Below are positions 1 to 9,463 of a DNA stretch of 64,000 nucleotides, piece by piece. Location of the stretch: assembly GCA_039105265.1 (NCBI GenBank), contig JAPFFF010000002.1, forward strand, positions 1,116,001-1,180,000. Reading direction: 5' to 3'. The first letter of the stretch is position 1. Each line of letters starts with the position of its first letter. The stretch is from Tritrichomonas musculus. Its lineage: Eukaryota > Parabasalia > Tritrichomonadida > Tritrichomonadidae. The translations under genes were made by a program, and so were the position numbers. The notes beneath the pieces were generated by a model. It had not been told where the DNA came from and did no database searches. It worked only from the letters and a program-made list of their open reading frames with translations.

Positions 1-1409
1 GTGTTTTACGTATATTTACTAATTTTTTGAATGATCATATCAATTAAGGAAGATCTGAGATATAATATCTCTAGAGCTCCAAACTTTAAAGCACAAGATA
101 CATTGTAATCTCTATATAATATTCTTAAAAGTTCCATAAATTGCAAAAAAAAGTTATTCTTTAAAGACACCTCATGATCAATATTAAATAATTCCTAAAA
201 GATATATCCCAAACTTCAAATATTTTAGATATTGCATCAAATATTTCAATATTATACACAGAAAAGCTAAATAAAATATAAAAATTATTCATTTACACCT
301 TTTTTGAATGATGATAAAAGTATGATATTGATATGTTATATGAAAAATAAATAACATAAACATTTCAATTTAAATATGTGATTATATCTTGATTTTTTTT
401 CAGCAAATATTATATTATTTTTTATGTTCATGATTTTTATGAGAAATTATATATAATATAAAAGTTATAAATGAAAGTGTAAGAGAGAAAAAAGTTTCCA
501 CACCTTTATTTTTTTTTATTTATTTGTAGAAATTTCTTCTCCCAAAAGAGTGAGTTCTTCAGGAATAAAATTTAACTAGGTGAGAAACTAAATTAGGAAT
601 TTTTCTAAGAAATAATTATGGAATTTTTTTAAAAAAATTTTTATCATGATTTTGATTTATATATAATCATTATTTTTAATATAGAAATTTAATTATATTA
701 AAACCAATATAATTATCAAACAAAATTTTAGTATATTTTTATTTTTATGTAAATAAAATAAATTATAAGCTCTCACAAATTTATTAATAATTATCTTCAT
801 GAATTCTGATGTTTATTTAAACAATTCTGATTAATGTCCGTTTTATCCATACATTTTTTTAACTAAAAATGTAGTATTTATATGTTTGATCTCTAAAAAT
901 CTATATAAAAAGCTTTTATTAAATAATAAAAAAATTGAATTATTTTTTATTCTTATATAGGCTGACTGATTCTATGTGATTTATCAAATAATTTCTATGA
1001 ATAAATGGTTATTTAAAATGATTTAAAAATATAATTATCTCCAAGAAAAAAAATGATTTTTTAATTTATTTAAAAATTATAATAAGTTTTATCAAAATTA
1101 ATTATTTATTTTATATTTATTATAAATATAAATCAAATATTAATCCTATTATTAAAAAAAAGAATATCAATAATATTTGGGCATATTTTTAATAATAAAT
1201 ATTATATATTTTATTTGCTAACTAATTTTGAAATAATCTATGATTTAAAATAATAAAAACAATAAGATAAAAATAACTTTAATAGAGACAATTAAGCTTT
1301 CAAAAAAAAGTAAACGGAATGACGGCGGTTAGTAATCAAAAAAATTCAGAACCAAAACTTTTTAAGTATTGTTTTTTCAATGTGTTTTATCAATTATTTT
1401 AATAGTATA
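1..1409. other. AT-rich flank without recognisable genes
   Basis: This is very AT-rich sequence with many short homopolymer runs and no open frame of credible length or composition on either strand. It ends at the target duplication of the outer Polinton. I see no RNA gene, transposon end or tandem array in it. Together with the sequence after 51375 it is the pre-insertion locus. Confidence 0.6.
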
Positions 1410-1414
1410 TTTGT

Positions 1415-1697
1415 AGTAGTATATACGAGTCGGTTTCCGCGGGGGCCACGCTACGCTTAAGCCCACACGTCAACACGAACTCGTGATAAAAATAAAAAAA
1501 TAAAAATGAAAAAAAAAAAAAAAAAAAATAAAAAAAATTTTTCTTCAACTTGTTTTTTTCTTGAAGTACTACTAGGGACCTAAACAACTACCTCGGGTCC
1601 CCACTACTTGTTGTTTCTTGAAGTACTACTAGGGACCTAAACAACTACCTCGGGTCCCCACTACTACTAGGGACCTAAACAACTACCTCGGGTCTCT
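1415..1697. repeat. Left terminal inverted repeat of element B
   Basis: This is the reverse complement of 51118-51370. It holds a terminal block of about 85 bp, a long A/T homopolymer tract, and two to three copies of a subrepeat of about 35 bp containing GGGACCTAAACAAC and CCTCGGGTCCCCAC. The two TIRs carry the same subrepeats in different order and number, and their A/T tracts differ in length. The TSD TTTGT lies at 1410-1414. Confidence 0.93.
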
Positions 1698-1945
1698 CAT
1701 AGTCTATTTTGATGTTCAGCTATAGAGATACGTGCACCAATTGACTTCAATAATAACTTAGCTTTTTCAATGTCATCAAAGAGTTCTTTGTATGACTTGA
1801 TTATATTTATCATTATATCGAATTGACTAGCTATTTTATCATCATCTTCATTCATACATTTTCCAAATATCTTGTCTTTAATACCTTTAAATCTTGTATA
1901 TAGAGCTGATGCGTCATTATTCAGTCCGTTAATAGCGCTATTCAT
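1697..1945 (-). CDS. Small protein at the left end of element B
   Basis: An 82-residue protein, leftward, lying between B's left TIR and the insertion point of element A. It starts MNSAINGLNNDASALYTRF and is mostly charged and helical, with a coiled-coil-like middle (IINIIKSYKELFDDIEKAK). I do not recognise it and see no counterpart in element A. The terminal position and opposite orientation to the structural genes suggest an early or accessory gene, but that is a guess. Its stop lies at the inner edge of the TIR. Confidence 0.5.
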   Translation of the reverse strand: MNSAINGLNNDASALYTRFKGIKDKIFGKCMNEDDDKIASQFDIMINIIKSYKELFDDIEKAKLLLKSIGARISIAEHQNRL

Positions 1946-2010
1946 TTAAGACAAAAATAAAAAAATAACAATAAAATAAAAGAAGTTAAATTTTACTAAG
2001 TAGTTCGTCT

Positions 2011-2076
2011 AGTAGTATACGTTAGGCTGTGCGCCCTTAACGGTCGCCCAGACCTAACTGCGCCGATGATTTCACC
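2011..2076. repeat. Left terminal inverted repeat of element A
   Basis: This 66-bp TIR starts AGTAGTATACGTTAGG and contains a GC-rich core (GCGCCCTTAACGGTCGCCC). It matches the reverse complement of 27928-27993 except at one base. The first nine bases (AGTAGTATA) are shared with element B's TIR, so the two families use the same terminal recognition sequence although the rest of the TIRs is unrelated. Confidence 0.95.
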
Positions 2077-2112
2077 GGGGGTCCGTAAACAAAAAAAAAT
2101 TGCAAGCCTCTT

Positions 2113-5100
2113 TTATGGTGTGGCTTTGACTTGCTTGAGATAATATTCAGTAAATGGTATATTTCCAGAGCCCTTTAATTGAAAATCGATATGATAAAAA
2201 TCATATTCAAAATCTCTTATTCTATTTGATTCTCTCAGTTTATCTTCACCATATATTTCATCTAGTACTGCAAATCCTTCACTATAATTAACTCTAACAT
2301 AATGTTTCTTTTCATTTGAATCTTTAAATATAAATAACATTTCCATATATAAACTATTATATTCGACGCATACAATTAATTTTTTAGAACTAGTATCGTA
2401 AGAATACCAGCATAATTCTGGGATATCCTCATAATATGATTTGTGAAATCCTGAATAAAATATTCTCCAATATAAGTCATCCAATAATGATGTAATATCA
2501 CTCTTTAAAGCTATTTCATCCTGTTTCAATATTTTTTCGGCTAATATTAATTTGGTATTGAAGCCTTCAACTTTAAAGCACCAATAACCATCATCCCTTG
2601 GTTCATAGCCACATTCATAGGATATTCCATCTATCTCCTCTACCCAATATATTTCTTCATTAATAACAGTATTATCATCATAAACAAATAGAATATCGAA
2701 ATTATGAACCATTTCAGAGTCATCAGTAAATGTCCCAACAAGACGAGTTCCACTATTCAATTTTATTTTGACTTCCCACGTTCCTGAACTATCTTGTACA
2801 TTTTCAAATGGCACTTCAATAGATTCTTTGTATATCAAATCATTTTTCTCTCTATATTTGCTAATGTCTTTCTTTAATGTATACTCCTTTAGTACATCAT
2901 TAACCTCATCAACTGTAGGATAAGTATTCATTATTTTTGATATGTTTTCATCGTTTGTATGTGAGTTTTCTTCTATTTGATCAATCTTTTTATTAAGCGC
3001 ATCAATGTCACTCATATATGCTATATCATTTACAGTATATTTCATACTTCTTATCGCTGTGTTCTCTTTGATGCTGATTGCACTAATTCTATGTCTCTTT
3101 GGGTTATCAATAATTATAGTTTTGTCTTGGAGAGATGCAGTTGGAAAGTTCTCTGTGCCCTCATAGTTCGATATCTCTCCATTTGATATATGAATTATTG
3201 GATAATTCTCTTCATAGTCTATATCATTATATTCGCTTACTTTCATGATCATAATCCTGACTTTGATAATTCCTTCACTTATTGTATCCTCAGCTTCTAA
3301 ATGTATTTTGCCATCAATTAATTTGCCATTAATGTCAATTGTATCGTCTCTTTTCAAATCACTTTTTGAAATAAAATCATTATATTCAAATTCATTGGCT
3401 ATTTCATCGATCTTTAAGGCCAATAATTTTAAAATAGGTTTCAATGTTTCTCTGAATTGATTACATAATTCATAAGCGGCTTCAACTGATAACGAATATT
3501 CTTCTGGATTTTCATCTTCGTTATCAAAAGTTATATCGTCTAATTGTTTATATTCTGAATTACACCAATTAATAACAGGTGAAATATCGGTGGTTATGCT
3601 TCTAACAGCAATATTTCCGAACATAATTCGTAATCTGGTCCAATCAGGAGCACCCAAAACTCTGGACCTACTAAACATACCTCTGAAAAAGCTAGAAAAA
3701 GCTGCTTTTAAAATTCTGATACCATGTGGAAAAAGTTGCATGCCGATAGATGCTGCACTCCCTACTGTACCTGCAATACCAAAAGCTAGGGCTGTATATG
3801 AAACAATTCTTAAATTCTTAACGTCATGTTCTAAATGTTGAGTTATGTCTTTGACTTGAACCATTTCTGAATCAAGTACGTTAACTCTATGATTCATTTC
3901 ATTCAAATCGTACGATACGACATCCAAATTATTTGTCACTAAATTTAAATCACTTCTCATCGTCGTGATGTTATCGGCGGTTATGATTTTAGAACTTGTG
4001 ATATTATAATCTGTATAAAGTGTGGTTGCTGCATTTGGATTTGGTGTTATTTCATAAAATTGTTGCTGAATAATATATTTGAAAGGATTCATAATTCCAT
4101 CCCAATTGACCTCATCTACTGGATCCACCAAATCCTTTTTCAGATATAATTCAATATTTCTATGACTTGCATCAATTTTTGAATCTTCATAACGATAAGA
4201 GATTTTTTCAATTGTATCGAGAACACCGATAGTATCGCAATAAGCTGTATCGTTCCTTTCAACATGGTGAACTCCCTCAAGGCGAAATGACATTCGATTT
4301 GCTATATCTGAATTTGGTGAATAGATATCCAAGAAAATTTCCTCAATGTTTTTCACCTCAAAAGTTCGTTTCGAATAATTATATATTAATATTTCAATTG
4401 CATAAAGATCATAGCCTTCAACCGAATGACTGAAATTTGTGTTTCCCCAATCAACACCTATTTCATTTCCATCTTTCAAAGTACCATCATTAAATTTCAC
4501 TTTCAATTCAATTTTGCCATCTTTTTCCCATCCTTCTCCTCTAACAGGTCTTCTGATAAATGCTTGCATTAAATTCTTTTCATTAACATTTGTATACCAT
4601 ATATTATCAGTAAAGAATTGTTTATTCCAGTCATCATTCTTCATCATAACACATGCACCAATAGCATCATAAGCATCTTTTTTGGCTCTTGTATTGCATT
4701 TATTTATTATTTTTCCATTTGATTTGCCTTGGATATTTTTGCCATCCCATTTTGTTCCATCCCATATTAAGTCCCATTTATTGCCAAAACAATATTCTGA
4801 GAATTTAAATTGTAAATGCGGTGGTATTGTATAATCTGAGGGTACTTCAAAAATCATTTTATAATTATCGTTATCTTCTGAAATAATTGAAGGCTTATAG
4901 AAATAATGAACGTCACTTTTGTGTAATTTGAGAGCATTATCTGCTTCAATTATTTTGCACTTAAAAACTGGTTTATTCGATTCAATTAAATCCTGACTTG
5001 TTTGATTCATTATACTCAAATCACCGTTCATCCATAACGTATATGGCACAATATTGAGACGCTCATCAAAAGCTATGAAAAATTGAGAGCTATCTTCAGA

Positions 5101-8100
5101 ACATTTATTTGTATATCCTTTCGATTCTTCATCATAAGCTATTATCGGACATTGAATATGATTATCATGAACGCTTATGAAAAATTCTTTGATATATCGT
5201 CCTTCTGTGTCATAAACAACATCTTTTCTGAGAATTATTTTGAATATATTCCCATTGAAAGCTTTCAATTTTTGTTCAATATCATCATCGTTTATTTTAA
5301 TTTTCAATATATTATAATTTACATTATTGATTGTTTTTGTATCCCCTTCAACGTTTTCATTTTTCACATTGAATTCTGGAACTCCAAATTTTATATTAAA
5401 AAGTGAATCTGTCTTATCTGATGACGTAGCTAATTTTTCAATATCAACACCGTTTATTAATCCATTTACATTCAAATTTGCTAATATATTGAAATTGCCT
5501 AAAACCGGTTTTTTCTCATCAATTGTTCGGCCATCTTCTTTCAAAATATTGATATCATAGCTTTCTAATAATTCATTTACTGAATTCACTCCTGAAATAT
5601 TTGCTGGCAAATTATTATTAATATTAATATCTGCTATTTCATCTGATAATAATTTAATATCATCAACGGGGTCTACATGATGGCGCCAAACCCATTCACC
5701 TCCATATTGAACAATTTGGCCTTTTCCTAAAAATCGGCCTGAATTCAATAATTCAACCATAACTGAAACACTCTCTGAATAGCTATTTCTCCAATTTCTG
5801 TCAAAACCTCTATTTCTATATGATAACATCACCCACTCTTCTAAATAATCATCCCATACATAGTTATCAGGAGGAACAAATTCATGATTGGTTCTCCATC
5901 CAGCTTCAAAATTCTGTCCATGTTCTTGCCATTCTTGATCAAAAACATTCCAAACATAATTATCACCAAAATGTTGTCTTTGATCTCTTTGCCATTCTAA
6001 TCTTTCACTTTGATCTTGATTTGTATATGAGTTATAATTTGCATGAAATGTCCATTGATCATATCTATCACTCCAACGAAAAACACCACCATTTATTTGA
6101 GATGGCAACAGAAAGGTTGCTAATGCTGAACTAGGATTCGTTCTCCAGTCTGTATTTGATTCTTGAATACCATTTTCTGCACCGACAGCAACCCATTCAC
6201 CATGAAAAGTGTCAATGATAAAATTGCGTGGCATATTTTGTGCATTAAGATTTGTTCGCCAACCAGATTGAAAATTAGAATTATTATGAAGAACCCAATG
6301 ATCAGTTAATATGTCAAAAACATAATTTTCATCTCTTCGAAAAGAACGATCATGTGATGTGTCAATTACATTCACTTTTTCTTTCTTTTTTCGTCGTCTT
6401 TTTATCGTTGTGTTCACTTGAGTTGCTGCTTCTTGATATATTTCTGGTTGAAACATCGCATCAACAAAAGAGCCGACACTATTATCAATTATTAAATGAT
6501 TTTGCTTTTGAATTAATTGTTGAATGTCAAGATGTTGTTGTTGAGAAATTTGGCCAAAAAATCTTTGATTATTATTATTATTATTATTATCATTACAATT
6601 GCATTCTCTTATATTTGAGACTCTTTCTTCTAAAACATTATGTTGCTGAATAATATTTCGAATATTTCTATTTGTTGTATCGATCCATCCCTGAAAACTA
6701 GGGTCTCTCATATCGTCATCATTATTATCATCATCATTATTATCATTTCCATTTCCATTTCCATCAATGATAATACCATCATTAATATCCAACAATTGAC
6801 CACCTTCAAAATTGCTCGTGCTTAATGCTAAACGTCCATTTTCAATTTTTTTGGCACGAATCTTTTTGAATGCACTTGTGATTACCATTCCCGTAATTCC
6901 TGAACCAAGAAGAACCAAAATAACAGTAAGGATACTTTTCATAAGCTCTGTTTGGTTTTCATAATATTTTTTCAAAAATTCATAAGCACTATTCACTTCA
7001 ATAACGATATCACCCGTCGTTTCTATTGGATGATTGACAAATTGATAAACTGCATGAATAATTTTTTTTGTGGATTTATCCCATATTAATTGAACTGTAC
7101 CGTTAAATATTTCAATAAATTTTTCTTTGGAAAAGTTGTTATATAAAAATGTTTGTATTGGAGCTGTATATTTTTTATTTTGAATTATCTCTTTGAGCCA
7201 TTCCCATAATTTTTCCACTTCAACGGCTTCTTCAGGGTCAATTATTTGATCTGCGTCAGTGACAAAATGGTATTCTTTGATTTCTGCATTTCCGACTTCA
7301 TCTATCATTGGAACAACTATCCCATCAAAAATCTCTTTTATCTTCTGTTTATTTATATTTTTGCCTATCCATTCTTTCCAGTCTTCAAAACTGCTTGTAT
7401 TTGAAAAGTATTGATTCAAAAAGTCGACAAAATTTTCGACAACGGCAAAATGTTTATCACCAGCAACATCATCATCAAAATGTGCTATATATGTCTTCTG
7501 ATATGTTTCTCCATCTTTACCAAACACAGTCTGTTTAAAATTATTATATATATTTTTCAAAGCAGTTTTATTAAAATTCTCCATGATATGACGGAAAAAA
7601 TTCTGATTCTGTTTATCGGCCTTCTTCAATTTTTCAAAAACATTGGCTATATTATCATATTCGATTTCACCTTTATCGTTCACTGTTTTTGTTTTTAAAG
7701 TTTTTGTCTCTATTTCATCATTAGCTTCATTATATACTGTCACTTCTTGATTATTTAAGCCTTCCATAATATCTTCATGCATTTGAGATATTGTTTCTGT
7801 GTTTGTATTGATTGCATTGACCATTTGGTCAAAATTTGTGATAGGTTCTTCTTTAGTTTTCATTCTATTTTTGGTCAAAAATGATCCATACCATGGTTCT
7901 GATTCTTTTTCGGTTTCTTCATACGTTATCACTTTTGCTTTTCCATCTGGTTTAATATTTGATGAACTGTCAAAACCGAAATCTTTCAAATTATTGAATG
8001 TTTTCATCCAATTATATAAATTTTCAAGAGTGATATTCAATGATTCAATAATCTCATTAATTGTGGTTACTTTTTCTTTTTCATAATAGCATCGTTTATC

Positions 8101-8709
8101 CTCCCAATAATCCAAAAGTTGAGCACCATCCTCTTTTTTAAGGGGGAGCATTTTCAATAGTTTATTATCTGGGCTGATAACCGTCATAGCCCTTGAATGT
8201 TTAATAAACTGATTGAGTACTCTTATTAATTGATTATATGTCTTTATTGAATTGTTTTCTGTTGAGATATAATGTTTATTCTTTAGATCAAAATCTAATC
8301 CTTTCAATGTTAAGTCTGAAATTTCACGGTTTACATCAAAAGTTGCGTCTATTTTCAATTGATTTAGAGAGTTTTGAATAGCATCTGAATTATCATTCAA
8401 ACATTTATAAAGCTGTTCTAAGGTGAAAGCATTGGTCAATTTGCCATTCACCTTGATTTGTCCTGTTGGATAAATATTGACCTTATATAAGTTTTTTATA
8501 TCTCCTGGTTTTATACCTGCACCTGCAGTTATATAAGCATCTATCTCTGTTTTATTATAAATGTTATTGAAGAAAACTGAAGAACCATCTTCATCTTCTA
8601 TTTGAACAATTTTATTTCCATTCTCATCTTCTCCGACTTTGATTTCTATTCCATTTGATTTTAATGTCTCAGCCTCACTTGATTGAATTGAGTATAAACC
8701 AATCGACAT
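2113..8709 (-). CDS. Very large membrane/fibre-like Polinton protein (2198 aa)
   Basis: The largest protein of element A, collinear with the 45642-51080 gene of B and resembling the long proteins annotated in trichomonad Mavericks. In order: an N-terminal region with charged helices; a membrane segment near residue 640 (ILTVILVLLGSGITGMVI) followed by basic residues; an Asp/Asn-rich linker; about five tryptophan-rich repeats between residues ~790 and 1000 built on (D)NYVWD-x3-EEW; a middle domain; a coiled-coil stretch ending in a Gly/Ala-rich hydrophobic segment (ALAFGIAGTVGSAASIG) near 1660; and a C-terminal part with fibre-like repeats (DEVNDVLKEYTLKKDI). The make-up suggests a virion surface spike or membrane-anchored fibre. 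That role is inferred, since no enzymatic motif is visible. It is read divergently from the 245-residue gene, with 16 bp between the starts. Confidence 0.8.
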   Translation of the reverse strand: MSIGLYSIQSSEAETLKSNGIEIKVGEDENGNKIVQIEDEDGSSVFFNNIYNKTEIDAYITAGAGIKPGDIKNLYKVNIYPTGQIKVNGKLTNAFTLEQLYKCLNDNSDAIQNSLNQLKIDATFDVNREISDLTLKGLDFDLKNKHYISTENNSIKTYNQLIRVLNQFIKHSRAMTVISPDNKLLKMLPLKKEDGAQLLDYWEDKRCYYEKEKVTTINEIIESLNITLENLYNWMKTFNNLKDFGFDSSSNIKPDGKAKVITYEETEKESEPWYGSFLTKNRMKTKEEPITNFDQMVNAINTNTETISQMHEDIMEGLNNQEVTVYNEANDEIETKTLKTKTVNDKGEIEYDNIANVFEKLKKADKQNQNFFRHIMENFNKTALKNIYNNFKQTVFGKDGETYQKTYIAHFDDDVAGDKHFAVVENFVDFLNQYFSNTSSFEDWKEWIGKNINKQKIKEIFDGIVVPMIDEVGNAEIKEYHFVTDADQIIDPEEAVEVEKLWEWLKEIIQNKKYTAPIQTFLYNNFSKEKFIEIFNGTVQLIWDKSTKKIIHAVYQFVNHPIETTGDIVIEVNSAYEFLKKYYENQTELMKSILTVILVLLGSGITGMVITSAFKKIRAKKIENGRLALSTSNFEGGQLLDINDGIIIDGNGNGNDNNDDDNNDDDMRDPSFQGWIDTTNRNIRNIIQQHNVLEERVSNIRECNCNDNNNNNNNQRFFGQISQQQHLDIQQLIQKQNHLIIDNSVGSFVDAMFQPEIYQEAATQVNTTIKRRRKKKEKVNVIDTSHDRSFRRDENYVFDILTDHWVLHNNSNFQSGWRTNLNAQNMPRNFIIDTFHGEWVAVGAENGIQESNTDWRTNPSSALATFLLPSQINGGVFRWSDRYDQWTFHANYNSYTNQDQSERLEWQRDQRQHFGDNYVWNVFDQEWQEHGQNFEAGWRTNHEFVPPDNYVWDDYLEEWVMLSYRNRGFDRNWRNSYSESVSVMVELLNSGRFLGKGQIVQYGGEWVWRHHVDPVDDIKLLSDEIADININNNLPANISGVNSVNELLESYDINILKEDGRTIDEKKPVLGNFNILANLNVNGLINGVDIEKLATSSDKTDSLFNIKFGVPEFNVKNENVEGDTKTINNVNYNILKIKINDDDIEQKLKAFNGNIFKIILRKDVVYDTEGRYIKEFFISVHDNHIQCPIIAYDEESKGYTNKCSEDSSQFFIAFDERLNIVPYTLWMNGDLSIMNQTSQDLIESNKPVFKCKIIEADNALKLHKSDVHYFYKPSIISEDNDNYKMIFEVPSDYTIPPHLQFKFSEYCFGNKWDLIWDGTKWDGKNIQGKSNGKIINKCNTRAKKDAYDAIGACVMMKNDDWNKQFFTDNIWYTNVNEKNLMQAFIRRPVRGEGWEKDGKIELKVKFNDGTLKDGNEIGVDWGNTNFSHSVEGYDLYAIEILIYNYSKRTFEVKNIEEIFLDIYSPNSDIANRMSFRLEGVHHVERNDTAYCDTIGVLDTIEKISYRYEDSKIDASHRNIELYLKKDLVDPVDEVNWDGIMNPFKYIIQQQFYEITPNPNAATTLYTDYNITSSKIITADNITTMRSDLNLVTNNLDVVSYDLNEMNHRVNVLDSEMVQVKDITQHLEHDVKNLRIVSYTALAFGIAGTVGSAASIGMQLFPHGIRILKAAFSSFFRGMFSRSRVLGAPDWTRLRIMFGNIAVRSITTDISPVINWCNSEYKQLDDITFDNEDENPEEYSLSVEAAYELCNQFRETLKPILKLLALKIDEIANEFEYNDFISKSDLKRDDTIDINGKLIDGKIHLEAEDTISEGIIKVRIMIMKVSEYNDIDYEENYPIIHISNGEISNYEGTENFPTASLQDKTIIIDNPKRHRISAISIKENTAIRSMKYTVNDIAYMSDIDALNKKIDQIEENSHTNDENISKIMNTYPTVDEVNDVLKEYTLKKDISKYREKNDLIYKESIEVPFENVQDSSGTWEVKIKLNSGTRLVGTFTDDSEMVHNFDILFVYDDNTVINEEIYWVEEIDGISYECGYEPRDDGYWCFKVEGFNTKLILAEKILKQDEIALKSDITSLLDDLYWRIFYSGFHKSYYEDIPELCWYSYDTSSKKLIVCVEYNSLYMEMLFIFKDSNEKKHYVRVNYSEGFAVLDEIYGEDKLRESNRIRDFEYDFYHIDFQLKGSGNIPFTEYYLKQVKATP

Positions 8710-8725
8710 ATTTAATAATAAATAA
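8710..8725. promoter_or_regulatory. Compact bidirectional start region
   Basis: Only 16 AT-only bases separate the ATG codons of the divergent 2198- and 245-residue genes. The same arrangement recurs in element B (45625-45641, 17 bp) despite sequence divergence. Promoter elements for each gene must therefore lie in or inside the neighbouring coding sequence. This is inferred from spacing alone. Confidence 0.45.
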
Positions 8726-9463
8726 ATGTTAATTTCTATGCAAAGCCGTGACTCACAAAAATATCATACTGTGTCTTTGACGATGAATATACCTTGGAAA
8801 TGCAGCTATGTAAAATATTATGTGTCTTCTATAAACACTAATTCAAACATATTATTAAGTACAAAAGATGATTATATGAAATATCAAGTTGGCAAAACCG
8901 TTCATACTATTGAATTTTCTGAGTCCTATCATTATTCTATCAAACAACTTGAACAAATTTTTAGTCAGAAAAGTGAATTAGCATGGGAATATGATAAAAA
9001 TAAACGCACATTTAAGATAACAGCAAGTTTGAAAACAACAATTACATCAATATCTCACAGAGCTGCATTATTGACTGGATTATATAACACTCCGTTGCCT
9101 TTGACAATTGATCCTAAAGAACCCTTTATTGTGCCAGATTTGCCGATCATAACTCATACAAAACTTTATTTGGTCTCTTTACAAGGTAATCCGATGTATT
9201 CAGCTATTGGAGATCAAGAGTATACTCCTTCAGTTATAGGAAATATAAACACAATGGCTATAGACGGCAAGCCACTGATTTATGACTTTGAGAAAGAAGG
9301 AAAACCAATAAAAATAAAAACAAACACAGATAGTTTAAAATATTTAGAATTAAGTTTAGTCGATTTCCAATTTCAGCCTATCGCTTTAAAAAGTCCTTTG
9401 TTTGTTTCAATTAAAGTAAAGCCAGCTAAAGATGCAGACGTTAAGGATGTGTTAACTAAATGA
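8726..9463 (+). CDS. Conserved ~245-aa Polinton protein, candidate minor capsid (penton)
   Basis: A protein predicted to be rich in beta strands, orthologous to the gene at 44917-45624 in element B; both begin ML(I/V)S(M/V)QS. Conserved blocks include IPWKC-YVKY-VSSINT, TSISHRAALLTGLYNTPLP and ELSLVDFQ-QPI-LKSPLF. The size and strand-rich pattern suit a single jelly-roll minor capsid protein, which Polintons are known to encode, but the ~330-residue protein at 24359-25330 is a rival for that role. It lies between the polymerase and large-protein genes on the opposite strand, and its stop overlaps the convergent polymerase stop by 8 bp. Confidence 0.72.
   Translation: MLISMQSRDSQKYHTVSLTMNIPWKCSYVKYYVSSINTNSNILLSTKDDYMKYQVGKTVHTIEFSESYHYSIKQLEQIFSQKSELAWEYDKNKRTFKITASLKTTITSISHRAALLTGLYNTPLPLTIDPKEPFIVPDLPIITHTKLYLVSLQGNPMYSAIGDQEYTPSVIGNINTMAIDGKPLIYDFEKEGKPIKIKTNTDSLKYLELSLVDFQFQPIALKSPLFVSIKVKPAKDADVKDVLTK

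Noticed and set aside
1399-1587. Small protein genes inside the element B TIRs (also 51201-51497)
   Set aside because: The frames follow the TIR and its homopolymer tract, so they are the same on both ends only because the TIR is repeated. Low-complexity and not credible.
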